DNA from: a virus
IMG/VR virus record: IMGVR_UViG_3300036790_000447
Span: 1-23,915 of that record
Length of the DNA stretch: 23,915 nt
Strand: one strand, 5' to 3'
Shown: positions 1 to 7,712 of the stretch, in pieces
Position numbering within the stretch: position 1 is the stretch's first letter
How the letters are laid out: each line of letters begins with the position of its first letter
The notes under the pieces: generated by a model
What the model was told of the DNA's origin: nothing
What the model saw: the letters and a program-made list of their open reading frames with translations, nothing else
Databases searched by the model: none
Program-made: the position numbers and the translations under genes

Positions 1-53
1 CGTCTGAGCCCCGCTGCCCTCTTGTAGCCGTTCACGTAAGGGTAGGAGTTCCC

Positions 54-1343
54 ATGCCCCCCACCGGCGGTATTCGCACGTCCATGGCCTGGCAGGCGCG
101 GTATGGCGCGCTGGGGCAGGCGGTCACCGATGCGGTGTTTTCGCCTGGCCAGCCGCTCGTACCGCCCGATCAGGAGCCGGTGCGCGTCTGGGACTTCCCG
201 GTCGGCGTCAACACGGTCATCACGCCCAGGCCCAGCGAGCCGTTCGGGTTCGCGCACCTTCGGGCCTTCGCCAACGTCGAGCTGGTGCGGCTCGCCATCG
301 AGACGCGCAAGGACCAGCTGGAGAGCCTGCACTGGCGGCTGAACCCGCGCCATGGGGTGGCCGCCACGTCGGCGATCGAGGCGCGGGCGGCGGCGCTGAC
401 GCAGTTCTGGCGCAGGCCTGACGGCGTGCACGATTTCGCCGGCTGGCTGCGGCTGGCGGCCGAGGACCTGCTGGCCATCGACGCGCCGGCGTTCGAGAAG
501 CGCCGCGACCGCGCCGGCCGGCTGATCGGCCTCGACGTGGTGCCGGGCGACACCATCAAGGTGCTGGTCGACGAGACCGGCCGCACGCCGCCGCCGCCAT
601 CGCCGGCCTACCAGCAGATCATCAAGGGCCGCGTCTGGGCCGACCTGACCACGGACGACCTGCTCTACGCGCCGCGCAACCGGCGGCCCAACCACGTGCT
701 GGGGTATTCGCCGGTCGAGCAGATTGTCGTCACCATCCAGACAATCGTCAACCGCCAGGCCGCGCAACTCGCCTACTTCACCGAGGGCAACGCGCCGCTG
801 GGCTTCCTCACCGCGCCGGAGGGCTGGGGGCCGAGCCAGATCCGCGAGCTGCAGCTGTGGCTGAACGCCCAGCTGTCCGGCCAGCCGTCCGAGCGCGCCA
901 AGCTGATCTGGACGCCGGCCGGCGCCGCCTACCAGTCGCTGAAGGACCCGCCGCTGAAGGACGACTTCGACGAGTGGCTGGCGCGCATCGTCGCCTTCGC
1001 CTTCTCCCTGCCGCCGACGCCGTACGTCAAACAAATGAACCGCGCCACGGCCGGCGAGGACCAGGATCGCAGCCTGGAAGAGGGCCTCGCGCCCCTGAAG
1101 CTGTGGGTGAAGCGGCTGGTCGACGCCGTCAACGAGCGCGAGTTCGGCGAGACCGACCTGGAGTTCGCCTGGCATCAGCCGCCGCAGATCGACCCGCTGC
1201 TGCAGTCGCAGATCGACGACGTCGACCTGCGCAACGGCAGCGCCACCGTCAACGAGATCCGCGCCCGCCGCGGCCTGCCGGCGCTGGCCGGCGGCGATGC
1301 GCCCCGCGTCTACGGCGCCGCGGCGCAAGCCCTTTCCGCCTGA
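54..1343 (+). CDS. Phage portal protein
   Basis: This is a 429-aa protein with the character of phage portal proteins, which form the dodecameric ring at the capsid vertex through which DNA is packaged and to which the tail attaches. The middle of the protein has the usual portal landmarks: a helical stretch around residues 78-95 (ELVRLAIETRKDQLESL), the segment DDLLYAPRNRR near 200, GYSPVEQIV near 220, and a long helix rich in Leu/Gln after GWGPSQIRE. The C-terminal NEIRARRGLPAL motif is typical of these proteins. The start at 54 has AGGAG five bases upstream; an in-frame ATG at 84 is less well placed. Length is near the family's usual 400-500 aa. The protease and capsid genes follow, as expected for a head module. 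The preceding terminase gene would lie outside the window. Confidence 0.9.
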   Translation: MPPTGGIRTSMAWQARYGALGQAVTDAVFSPGQPLVPPDQEPVRVWDFPVGVNTVITPRPSEPFGFAHLRAFANVELVRLAIETRKDQLESLHWRLNPRHGVAATSAIEARAAALTQFWRRPDGVHDFAGWLRLAAEDLLAIDAPAFEKRRDRAGRLIGLDVVPGDTIKVLVDETGRTPPPPSPAYQQIIKGRVWADLTTDDLLYAPRNRRPNHVLGYSPVEQIVVTIQTIVNRQAAQLAYFTEGNAPLGFLTAPEGWGPSQIRELQLWLNAQLSGQPSERAKLIWTPAGAAYQSLKDPPLKDDFDEWLARIVAFAFSLPPTPYVKQMNRATAGEDQDRSLEEGLAPLKLWVKRLVDAVNEREFGETDLEFAWHQPPQIDPLLQSQIDDVDLRNGSATVNEIRARRGLPALAGGDAPRVYGAAAQALSA

Positions 1344-1370
1344 CCTTCCTCATTCCCGGAGCCCGTGCGC

Positions 1371-2588
1371 ATGCGCCTCTTTGGTGAGCTCACCAAGATC
1401 GAAGACCAGCCGGACGGCACGCTGAAGGTCTATGGCGTCGCCTCGACCGGCGCGCGCGACGACGCCGGCGAGGTGGTGCTGCCGGCGGCGATGGCGGCGG
1501 CGCTGCCGGACTATGCCCGCTATCCGGCGCTGCGCGAGATGCACCAGCCGACCGCCGCCGGCCGCACGCTGGAGGCCACGGTGGATGAAGAGGGCGCGAC
1601 GCGGATCGTCGCCCACGTGGTCGACCCGGTGGCCATCGCCAAGGTGAGGTCGCGCACCTATTCGGGCTTTTCCATCGGCGGGCGGGTGCTGGCCCGCGAT
1701 CCGGCCGACGCCACCGTGATCACCAAGATCAGGCTCTCCGAGATCAGCCTGGTCGATCGCCCTGCCAACCCGGAAGCGGTGATCGACCTCTGGAAGGCCG
1801 ACCTGGCCGAGCCGGCGTCGCCGCCGAGCAACGACGCGGTGAAGGCCCGCGCCGCCGAGTTGGCGCGGGCGGCGGGCCGCCCCGGCGCGTGGAAGGACTA
1901 CGTCGCCAAGGCGCGCGCCGCGCTGATGGACGGGCAGGGGCATCCGCCGAGCTCCGACGATGCGCCGAGTACGGATGATGAGCCCGCAAACGATCGCGAC
2001 CAGCCCAGCGCCGAAGCGAGCCCGGACGATGCCGATGCGGCGACCGGGCAGCCGGCCGGCCAGAACGATGGGGTCGGCGATCAGCCCGTGGACGACGCCG
2101 ACCAAGCGGCCGAAGCGTCTGAGGTGGCCGCCCGGCTCGCCGAGCTGGCGAGCCAGGATCCGGCGGCGCTGCAGGCCGTCCACGATGCGCTCGCCGCGCT
2201 GGGCGCGGTCTGCGATCCCGACAACTGCCCGGCCGGGCCGGGCGACGCCGAGAAGGCCGCGCCCGCCGGCGATCTCGGCAAGCTCGATGGCGCGGCGCTG
2301 CTCGACGCGGTGCTTGCGAAGGCGCTGCCGCGGGTCGAGGCGCTGGAGCGCCGCCTGCATGAGCAGGGCGAGCTGATCGAGCGGCTGGCCGCCACGCCGA
2401 CGCCGCCGCGCACCGCCGCCAGCCAGCATGCCCGCGCCATCGGCAAGGCCGAGGACGCCGATCCGCTGGCGGCCGCAACCGATCCAGACGCCGCCGCGGT
2501 CCAGCAGGCGTTCGCGGCCCTGACGCCCGACGAGCGCGCCTTCCTCTTGATGAAGGCCTCGCTGCGCCAGCCGATCCCGATCGGCTGA
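1371..2588 (+). CDS. Prohead protease with C-terminal scaffold-like extension
   Basis: The N-terminal ~150 residues look like a phage prohead serine protease of the XkdF/HK97 type, which cleaves scaffold and capsid N-termini during head maturation. Supporting motifs are the candidate catalytic His in REMHQPTAAGRT (about residue 58), the Ser segment YSGFSIGG (about 98-105) and the diagnostic ISLVDRPANPEA about 30 residues later. Residues ~175-400 are different: Ala/Asp/Pro-rich and acidic, then a helical, probably coiled-coil stretch (VEALERRLHEQGELIERLAA). That is what an internal scaffold domain fused to its protease looks like. I see no separate scaffold gene between it and the capsid gene, which supports the fusion reading. 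A GTG at 1365 is an alternative start two codons earlier; neither has a strong Shine-Dalgarno. It sits 27 bases after the portal gene. Confidence 0.82.
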   Translation: MRLFGELTKIEDQPDGTLKVYGVASTGARDDAGEVVLPAAMAAALPDYARYPALREMHQPTAAGRTLEATVDEEGATRIVAHVVDPVAIAKVRSRTYSGFSIGGRVLARDPADATVITKIRLSEISLVDRPANPEAVIDLWKADLAEPASPPSNDAVKARAAELARAAGRPGAWKDYVAKARAALMDGQGHPPSSDDAPSTDDEPANDRDQPSAEASPDDADAATGQPAGQNDGVGDQPVDDADQAAEASEVAARLAELASQDPAALQAVHDALAALGAVCDPDNCPAGPGDAEKAAPAGDLGKLDGAALLDAVLAKALPRVEALERRLHEQGELIERLAATPTPPRTAASQHARAIGKAEDADPLAAATDPDAAAVQQAFAALTPDERAFLLMKASLRQPIPIG

Positions 2589-2677
2589 CGCACACCACGC
2601 CCCCATCCGGCCGCCGGCGCCCTCAGCGTCCGACGCCGCACGTCCTCCCCTTGCCCCTGACCAAGGAGCACCGAGCC

Positions 2678-4216
2678 ATGCCCACCGCCCTCTCGCCCGA
2701 CGAGCTGAAGAAGTCGTTCGTCACCGCCATGTCCCACCCCTCGGAGGACATCGCGCGCACCATCCTCGCCCAGGCCGGCGTCGACCCGGACCGGCTGGAG
2801 AAGACCATCTCCACCGCCACCGGCCTCGTTGCCTTCGACCTGCAGGCCCCGGCCAAGAACCTCTATCCGGCCGCGACGCCGCTGCGGAACCGCGTCCCCC
2901 GCGTCGCCGGCGGCACCGGCACGGCCACCAACTGGCGCCAGGTCACCAACCTGATCGGCTCCGGCTACGACGCCATCGGCTGGGTGGCCGAGGGCCAGCG
3001 CGCCGGCCAGATGAGCTACGCCACCGCCACCAAGTCGGCCTCCTACGTCACCCTCGGCGAGGAGGACGCGGCCACCTTCGAGGCGATCAACGCCGCCATC
3101 GGCTTCGAGGACATCCAGGCCACCATGGCCATGCGCCTGCTGCAGAAGACCATGCTGAAGGAGGAGATGGCGATCCTGGCGGGCAACACCTCGCTCGCCC
3201 TCGGCGCGCCCACGGCGCCGTCGCTGGCCGCCGCCGGCTCGGGCGCGACCCTGCCGGCCGCCACCTATTCGGTGATCGTGGTCGCCCTGACGCTCGAGGG
3301 TTATCGCAACTCCTCGCTCGCCGCGGGCCTCGCCACCTCGAAGACGGTGACCGGCGCCGACGGGAAGACCTTCGCGATCAACGGCGGCTCGTCCAACAAG
3401 TCGTCCGCCGCCACCCAGGCGGTGACCCTCGGCCAGACCCTCTCGGCCACCGTCTCGCCGATCCAGGGCGCGGTCGCCTACGCCTGGTTCGTCGGCACGT
3501 CCGGCAACGAGGTGCTGCAGGCGATCACCCCCCTCAACTCGGCGACCTTCGCCGCGCCGCTGGCCACCGGCACGCAGGCCGCCACCGCGATCAGCGCCGA
3601 CTGCTCCACCAACAGCCTCGGCTACGACGGCCTGCTCACCACGGCGCTGAAGGCCGGCAGCAACGCCTATGTGAAGACCCTGGCCACGGGGACCGCCGGG
3701 ACCGGCACCGCGCTCACCGCCTCCGGCCGCGGCTCGGTCAACGAGATCGACGCCATGCTGGAGGGCATGTGGGACTCGTTCCAGGTCTCGCCCACGGTGC
3801 TGTTCGTCAACAGCCAGGAGCTGAAGAACATCACCAACAAGGTGCTGTCGTCCGGCTCCGGCCCGCTGCTGCAGTACAGCCAAAGCCCGGACGGGGCCGG
3901 CTACCAGCTCGACGCAGGCGGCACGATCTCCACCTACTACAACCCGTTCCTGCTGGACGGCGGCCTGCGCATCCCGGTGAAGATCCACCCGTTCGTGCCG
4001 CCCGGCACCATCCTCGCCTACGCCGAGACGCTGCCGGCGCAGTACCAGTCCAGCGAGGTGCCGAACGTCGCCGAGGTGAAGTGCCGGCAGGACTACTACG
4101 CGATCGACTGGCCGCCGGTGACCCGCCAGCGCCAGAAGGGCGTCTACGTCGAGGAAGTCCTCGCCGTCTACGCGCCGTTCGCCATGGGCGTGATCAGCAA
4201 CATCGCCAACGGCTGA
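2678..4216 (+). CDS. Major capsid protein (HK97 fold) with inserted Ig/FN3-like domain
   Basis: This is a 512-aa protein directly after the protease, in the place and of the size of a major capsid protein. The N-terminal part has an extended region followed by sheet and helix segments. The part from about residue 335 on (NEIDAMLEGMWDSF, LFVNSQELKNI, a basic/aromatic segment before the C-terminus) fits the A domain and spine of an HK97-type shell protein. About residues 177-303 form a discrete Ser/Thr/Gly/Ala-rich block beginning PTAPSLAAAGSG. Its alternating beta pattern (ATYSVIVVALTLEGYRN) is typical of Ig/FN3-like domains that project from phage capsids. The ATG at 2678 is chosen because AAGGAG lies at 2663-2668; a TTG at 2651 would run through that site. 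No separate decoration-protein gene is visible. Confidence 0.85.
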   Translation: MPTALSPDELKKSFVTAMSHPSEDIARTILAQAGVDPDRLEKTISTATGLVAFDLQAPAKNLYPAATPLRNRVPRVAGGTGTATNWRQVTNLIGSGYDAIGWVAEGQRAGQMSYATATKSASYVTLGEEDAATFEAINAAIGFEDIQATMAMRLLQKTMLKEEMAILAGNTSLALGAPTAPSLAAAGSGATLPAATYSVIVVALTLEGYRNSSLAAGLATSKTVTGADGKTFAINGGSSNKSSAATQAVTLGQTLSATVSPIQGAVAYAWFVGTSGNEVLQAITPLNSATFAAPLATGTQAATAISADCSTNSLGYDGLLTTALKAGSNAYVKTLATGTAGTGTALTASGRGSVNEIDAMLEGMWDSFQVSPTVLFVNSQELKNITNKVLSSGSGPLLQYSQSPDGAGYQLDAGGTISTYYNPFLLDGGLRIPVKIHPFVPPGTILAYAETLPAQYQSSEVPNVAEVKCRQDYYAIDWPPVTRQRQKGVYVEEVLAVYAPFAMGVISNIANG

Positions 4217-4225
4217 TCCGCTAGA

Positions 4226-4350
4226 ACCCCTCCCCCGCGAGGGGAGGGGGCAGGGGGTGGGGGGCTGCCGGCCGGTTGGCCGCCCTCCGCCCGAGCGGTT
4301 CGCTCGAACAGCCCCCCACCCCCGACCCCTCCCCTCAAGGGGGAGGGGAG
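4226..4350. repeat. Large GC-rich inverted repeat (chromosomal dispersed palindrome type)
   Basis: Two 42-base arms (4226-4267 and 4309-4350) are near-perfect reverse complements, separated by about 41 bases that contain a smaller GAGCG/CGCTC hairpin. Each arm is itself partly palindromic (cccctccccc...ggggagggg). Elements of this kind are scattered between genes in many alphaproteobacterial chromosomes. This one fills the whole space between the capsid and connector genes and stops three bases before the connector's ribosome binding site at 4354-4359. It may attenuate transcription or protect the upstream capsid mRNA end. It has no T-tract of an intrinsic terminator. The repeat is seen directly; its class is from memory. 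Confidence 0.85.
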
Positions 4351-4365
4351 ACGAAGGAGATCGTC

Positions 4366-4926
4366 ATGGCCGCTGGCGACCTCACCGATCTCGATACCGT
4401 CAAGGCCTGGCTGGGCGTCACCACCACGACCTACGACGCCCAGCTCGGCGGCCTGATCACCGCCGTCTCCAGCTTCGTCGCCAACTACCTCGGGCGGCAG
4501 CTGCTCAGCGCCAGCTACGTCGAGACCTATCGCGGCAACGGCCAGTCGGTGATGCTGCTGCGCAACTTCCCGATCACCGCGGTGGCGAGCGTCGCCTTCG
4601 CCGGCCGCACCGTCACCACGGCGGCGGACCCGGTTGCGCTCACCAGCGGCTTGCTGTTCGACGACCGCACGCTGCAGCTGGTCGGCGGCCGCTTCCCGAT
4701 CGCCCTGCCGGTGGTGGTCAGCTACACGGCCGGCTACGCCGCCGCGCCGGCCGACGTCGCCCAGGCGGCCGTGGAGCTGGTGGGCGAAGCGTTCCGCCGC
4801 CGCGACCGCATCGGCCTCGCCTCCAAGAGCCTTGGCGGCCAGGAGGTGATCGCCTTCAGCCTGAAGGACATGAACGACACCGTCCGGGCGCTGCTGGCGT
4901 CCTACCAGGTGCTGGCGCCCTTCTGA
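4366..4926 (+). CDS. Head-tail connector protein (HK97 gp6-like)
   Basis: This 186-aa protein starts MAAGDLTDLDTVKAWL and continues with LGGLITAVSSFVANYLGR. That is the helix pair typical of gp6-like head-tail connectors, which form a ring below the portal. A central beta-rich segment (TYRGNGQSVMLLRNFPI, VASVAFAGRT, LVVGGRFP-like strands) and a C-terminal helix (AAVELVGEAFRRRDRIGL) also match that family. The start at 4366 is set by AAGGAG at 4354-4359. The open frame extends upstream to 4276, but that part translates the inverted repeat and is not protein-like. Its stop overlaps the next start by one base (TGATG), indicating translational coupling. Confidence 0.85.
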   Translation: MAAGDLTDLDTVKAWLGVTTTTYDAQLGGLITAVSSFVANYLGRQLLSASYVETYRGNGQSVMLLRNFPITAVASVAFAGRTVTTAADPVALTSGLLFDDRTLQLVGGRFPIALPVVVSYTAGYAAAPADVAQAAVELVGEAFRRRDRIGLASKSLGGQEVIAFSLKDMNDTVRALLASYQVLAPF

Positions 4927-5423
4927 TGCTGTCGGTCACCGTCACCGGCGCGGACCAGCTCGCCGCGAAGCTGGACGGCCTGCCAGCCGCCGTCACCGCG
5001 GCCATCGCCGCCAAGTCGGCCGCGCTCGCCGACCAGCTGCTGGAGCTGGTGCGCTCGAAGGCGAGCGGCGGCGTGCTGCAATCGCGCACCGGCGCGCTCG
5101 CCGCCTCGATCGGCGCCGGCGCCCCGACCATCAGCGGCGACAGCGTGGTCACCGCCGTCTTCGCCGGCGCCAACGTCAAGTACGCAGCGATCCAGGAGTT
5201 CGGCGGCGTCACCGCCCCGCACGACATCCTGCCTTCGCGCGCCAAGGCGCTCGCCTTCCTCGCCGGCGGCGGGCAGGTGTTCGCCAGGATCGTGCACCAC
5301 CCGGGCTCGCACATCCCCGAGCGCTCCTATCTGCGCGCCTCGCTCGCCGAGATGGCGGGCCAGATCGAGAGCGAGATGAAGGCGGCGGCCATCGACGCGG
5401 CGCGAAAGCAGATGGGCTCGTAA
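4926..5423 (+). CDS. Head closure / tail-joining protein (HK97 gp10-like)
   Basis: This 165-aa protein has the organisation of HK97 gp10-like proteins, which act at the head-tail joint. An N-terminal strand (LSVTVTGADQLAAKL) is followed by a long amphipathic helix with Lys/Asp/Glu, a loop with RTGALAASI, and the hallmark YAAIQEFGG (about residues 80-88). The last part, ERSYLRASLAEMAGQIESEM, is the usual C-terminal helix. The start overlaps the preceding stop by one base, so it is probably translated by reinitiation. Its place between the gp6-like connector and the tail terminator is the canonical one. Confidence 0.85.
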   Translation: MLSVTVTGADQLAAKLDGLPAAVTAAIAAKSAALADQLLELVRSKASGGVLQSRTGALAASIGAGAPTISGDSVVTAVFAGANVKYAAIQEFGGVTAPHDILPSRAKALAFLAGGGQVFARIVHHPGSHIPERSYLRASLAEMAGQIESEMKAAAIDAARKQMGS

Positions 5424-5428
5424 CCGCC

Positions 5429-5869
5429 ATGATGGATGCCGAACCGATCTACCAGGCGCTCTTCGACCTCACCGTCGGCCTCGCCTGGAGCGGCGGCGGC
5501 GCGCTCGCCTTCTCCTCGCGCCGGGTGAAGACCTTCGAGGACCTGCCGGCCCAGCCGGCGCTCTGCCAGGCCGAGACCGACGAGACCATGGCCCAGGTCA
5601 CCAGCCTGCAGGCGGTGACGACGCTCGGCGCCAGCTGGCTGATCTACCACCAGGCCGGCAAGGACGACGACGCCGTGCCGGCCCAGACCACCAACGCCAT
5701 CCTCGCCGCCGTCCGCGGCCTCTTCGTCGATCCCGACGACCCCGACTTCGCCCAGACCCTTGGCGGCCTGGTCCACAAGTGCTGGATCGACGGCCGCATC
5801 CAGAAGTTCCAGGGCGACCTCGACGGTCAGACCCTGATCGTCGTCCCCCTCAAGATCCTCGCCCCCTAA
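5429..5869 (+). CDS. Probable tail terminator protein
   Basis: This 146-aa protein starts MMDAEPIYQALFDLTVGL and has alternating helix and strand segments. It ends in a strand DGQTLIVVPLKILAP that resembles the end of tail terminator/completion proteins of the gpU/DUF3168-like kind. I do not recognise a strong family motif, so the assignment rests on size and on position after the gp10-like gene and before the tail tube. Such proteins cap the growing tail tube and join it to the head. Two consecutive ATGs (5429, 5432) are possible starts, five and eight bases after the previous stop. Confidence 0.62.
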   Translation: MMDAEPIYQALFDLTVGLAWSGGGALAFSSRRVKTFEDLPAQPALCQAETDETMAQVTSLQAVTTLGASWLIYHQAGKDDDAVPAQTTNAILAAVRGLFVDPDDPDFAQTLGGLVHKCWIDGRIQKFQGDLDGQTLIVVPLKILAP

Positions 5870-5875
5870 ATCTGC

Positions 5876-5935
5876 TCACCCGCGCAGCGGGGACCACGCG
5901 AAGCGTGGTGGAGGGGGCGCAAGCCGCTTCAACCC
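5876..5935. repeat. Short palindromic intergenic element
   Basis: The gap after the terminator gene contains accacgc-gaa-gcgtggt (5893-5909), a perfect 7-bp hairpin with a 3-base loop, inside a stretch (gcgcagcggggaccac...gtggaggggg) that resembles another common alphaproteobacterial intergenic repeat. It lies just before the AAGGA ribosome binding site of the next gene. No T-tract follows. The hairpin is seen directly; the family resemblance is from memory. Confidence 0.6.
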
Positions 5936-5945
5936 AAGGACCCTC

Positions 5946-6140
5946 ATGCCCGACCCAACCGAAGCGCCCGCTCCGGCGCCCGCGCCCCCGCCTGCGCCAC
6001 CCGACAACCGCGCCGAGATCATCGCCGCGCTGATCCGCAACGGCCTTTCCAACGGCCCGATCGCCCAGTCCCAGGCCACCTGGGATCACCTGCAAACCCG
6101 GCTGGGCGAGATCGCCCGCGCCATCCTGAAGGAGCTCTGA
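5946..6140 (+). CDS. Small conserved-position tail protein, unknown
   Basis: This is a 64-aa protein with a Pro/Ala-rich first third (APAPAPAPPPAPP) and a helical remainder (NRAEIIAALIRNGL, WDHLQTRLGEIARAILKEL). AAGGA at 5936-5940 sits five bases before the ATG. It ends three bases before the tail tube start, and its last codons contain the tail tube's AAGGAG, so the two are probably co-translated. I do not recognise the family. The position between terminator and tube suggests a role in the tail module, but nothing in the sequence shows it. There are no Cys residues and no signal peptide. Confidence 0.7.
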   Translation: MPDPTEAPAPAPAPPPAPPDNRAEIIAALIRNGLSNGPIAQSQATWDHLQTRLGEIARAILKEL

Positions 6141-6143
6141 GCC

Positions 6144-6890
6144 ATGGCCCAGTCCGTCTTCGGCGTCGGCTTCCTGTTCGCCACGCCTTCCGGGACCAAC
6201 CCGACGCCCACCCGGTTCGGCCGGCTGCAGGACGTCGCGGTCGACTTTTCCTACGACAACAAGCTGCTTTACGGCTCCAACCAGTACGCGCTGGAGCAGG
6301 CCCGCGGCAAAGCCAAGATCGAGCTGAAGGCGACGGTCGGCGTGGTCGACCCGATCCTCTTCAACAACATCTACTTCGGCCTCACCACCGCGGCCGGCGA
6401 GACGCTGAGCAGCGTCGACGAGACCGCCACGCCTTCAGCCGGCACGTTCACCGTCGCCAACGGCGGCACGTTCAGCCAGGACCTCGGCGTCTACAACACC
6501 GTCACCGGCCTCTGGCTGACCCGCGTCGCTTCGGCGCCTTCCGCCGGCCAGTATGCGGTCAACACCGCCACCGGCGTCTACACCACCAACACCGCCCAGA
6601 ACGGCCAGTCGCTGCGCGTCTCCTACACCTACGCCTCGTCCAGCACCGGGACGAGCCTCGCCTTCACCAACCAGCCGATGGGCGCCGGCGTGATCTTCTC
6701 GGTGCAGCTGGTGAACAAGTTCAAGGGCTCGGACGGCGTCGTCCGCTCGCTCTACCTCAACTTCCCGGCCGTGCAGTGCCCGAAGCTGGCGATGCCGCTG
6801 AAGCTCGACGACTTCACCCTGCCGCAGCTCGACATGAGCGCCCAGGACAACGGCTCGGGCAATGTCTTCAACTACTCGATGACGGGGTGA
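6144..6890 (+). CDS. Major tail tube protein
   Basis: This 248-aa beta-rich protein is at the position of the tail tube subunit, directly before the frameshifted tail chaperones. Its opening (SVFGVGFLFATPSGTNPTP...FGRLQDVAVDFSYDNKLLYG) and the segment ARGKAKIELKATVGVVDP fit tube proteins of long-tailed phages, in which a beta-sandwich barrel stacks as hexameric rings. A Thr/Ser/Ala/Gly-rich central block (about residues 95-170) may be a surface-exposed insertion. AAGGAG at 6129-6134 lies nine bases upstream of the ATG. Confidence 0.8.
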   Translation: MAQSVFGVGFLFATPSGTNPTPTRFGRLQDVAVDFSYDNKLLYGSNQYALEQARGKAKIELKATVGVVDPILFNNIYFGLTTAAGETLSSVDETATPSAGTFTVANGGTFSQDLGVYNTVTGLWLTRVASAPSAGQYAVNTATGVYTTNTAQNGQSLRVSYTYASSSTGTSLAFTNQPMGAGVIFSVQLVNKFKGSDGVVRSLYLNFPAVQCPKLAMPLKLDDFTLPQLDMSAQDNGSGNVFNYSMTG

Positions 6891-6893
6891 CGC

Positions 6894-7271
6894 ATGGCGG
6901 ATGTAACCATCGGCGGGCAGGCGTGGTCGGTCGCGCTGCCCAACTTCAAAAAGCTCAAGGCCGCCTGGCGCTACATCGCCGCCGTGCAGGCCTCCACCGA
7001 CCCGATGGACAGCGTCGAGGCCATCCTCGGGATCGTCACGGTGGGCTCGGCCGTGCCAGCCACCGTCGACGAGCTGGAGGAGGTGCTGACCCCGGCCGAG
7101 ATGCCGGGCCTGCGCCCCTTCATCAACGCGCTGATGATCGAGATCGGCCTCGCCTCCGACGAGGCGCAAGCCGACCCTTTGGACCCCGCGGCGAGCCCTT
7201 CGACGGCGACTTCGACGCCCTCATCTGCGCCATCCTCGCCGGCCTCGGAAGCGCCGACTGGGACGGGGTAG
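6894..7271 (+). CDS. Tail assembly chaperone, short form (gpG-like)
   Basis: This is the zero-frame product, 125 aa, of the tail assembly chaperone locus. The first ~95 residues (ADVTIGGQAWSVALPNF, KLKAAWRYIAAVQAS, ELEEVLTPAEMPGL) form a compact strand-plus-helix domain. After the slippery site at residues 94-96 the remaining ~29 residues are a low-complexity Ser/Thr/Pro/Ala tail, which is what an unshifted read-out usually looks like. Such proteins coat the tape measure protein during tail assembly and are not in the virion. It starts three bases after the tail tube stop. Confidence 0.82.
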   Translation: MADVTIGGQAWSVALPNFKKLKAAWRYIAAVQASTDPMDSVEAILGIVTVGSAVPATVDELEEVLTPAEMPGLRPFINALMIEIGLASDEAQADPLDPAASPSTATSTPSSAPSSPASEAPTGTG

Positions 7272-7471
7272 AGGAGCGCTGGAACCTGCATCGCTACGCG
7301 GCGCTGATGCGGCATTGGAGCTGCGAGGGGCCGCCGGCGTATGTCTCGGTGGCGGCTTATCTGGGGCTGCGCAAGCCGGCCGCGTCGGCCGGCGACTTGC
7401 TCGGGGACGATCTGATGAACTTCCTGAAGGTCTTCCCCGGCGGGGAGTTGGTCGGAGCTGGACGTTCCTGA
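6894..7471 (+). CDS. Tail assembly chaperone, -1 frameshift fusion (gpGT-like)
   Basis: Reading 6894-7181 in the first frame, slipping back one base, and continuing 7181-7471 gives a fusion of about 192 aa. The second part (GPRGEPFDGDFDALICAI, WNLHRYAALMRHW, PPAYVSVAAYLGLRKP) is protein-like and has no convincing start or ribosome binding site of its own. The same gpG/gpGT layout is known from lambda and most long-tailed phages, where a few percent of ribosomes shift and the fusion recruits tape measure to tube protein. The shift is inferred from the heptamer, the overlap and the position before the tape measure gene. Confidence 0.8.
7175..7181 (+). promoter_or_regulatory. Programmed -1 frameshift slippery heptamer CCCTTTG
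   Basis: The zero frame reads gac cct ttg, so the seven bases C CCT TTG fit the X XXY YYZ consensus exactly (X=C, Y=T, Z=G). After a one-base slip the tRNAs re-pair on CCC TTT and reading resumes at gga (7181) in the frame that stays open to 7471. It lies within the zero-frame/-1-frame overlap, about 90 bases before the zero-frame stop. Confidence 0.85.
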
Positions 7472-7712
7472 AACGTTCTTGTCTGACGCGGGAAATGGCG
7501 CTCCATGCCTTGGGGATCAAGAGGATGGCGCTGATCTCGGAGCCGGAAACTTCGGCGAGCACACGTGTCGCGATCGGATACGAAGCGACGACAAAGCATG
7601 TGACGCCGCCGCGGCGACCGAGAGCTCCGGCCTCTGATATTTGCGGCGCGTTCGCCGCGCTTGCACCGCAAGAAACGCCAATCCAAACAAACCGCTAGGC
7701 GGGAGGTCGCGC

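Noticed and set aside
1-53. End of a terminase or other head gene at the left edge
   Set aside because: Only 53 bases are present, with stop codons, and no recognisable peptide.
2081-3988. Long minus-strand open frame (635 codons)
   Set aside because: It is antisense to the protease and capsid genes, with Arg/Gly-rich composition typical of shadow frames in high-GC DNA.
7495-7698. Small plus-strand gene of 67 codons before the tape measure gene
   Set aside because: No ribosome binding site, no motif, and Pro/Arg-rich text; kept only as a question in the findings.
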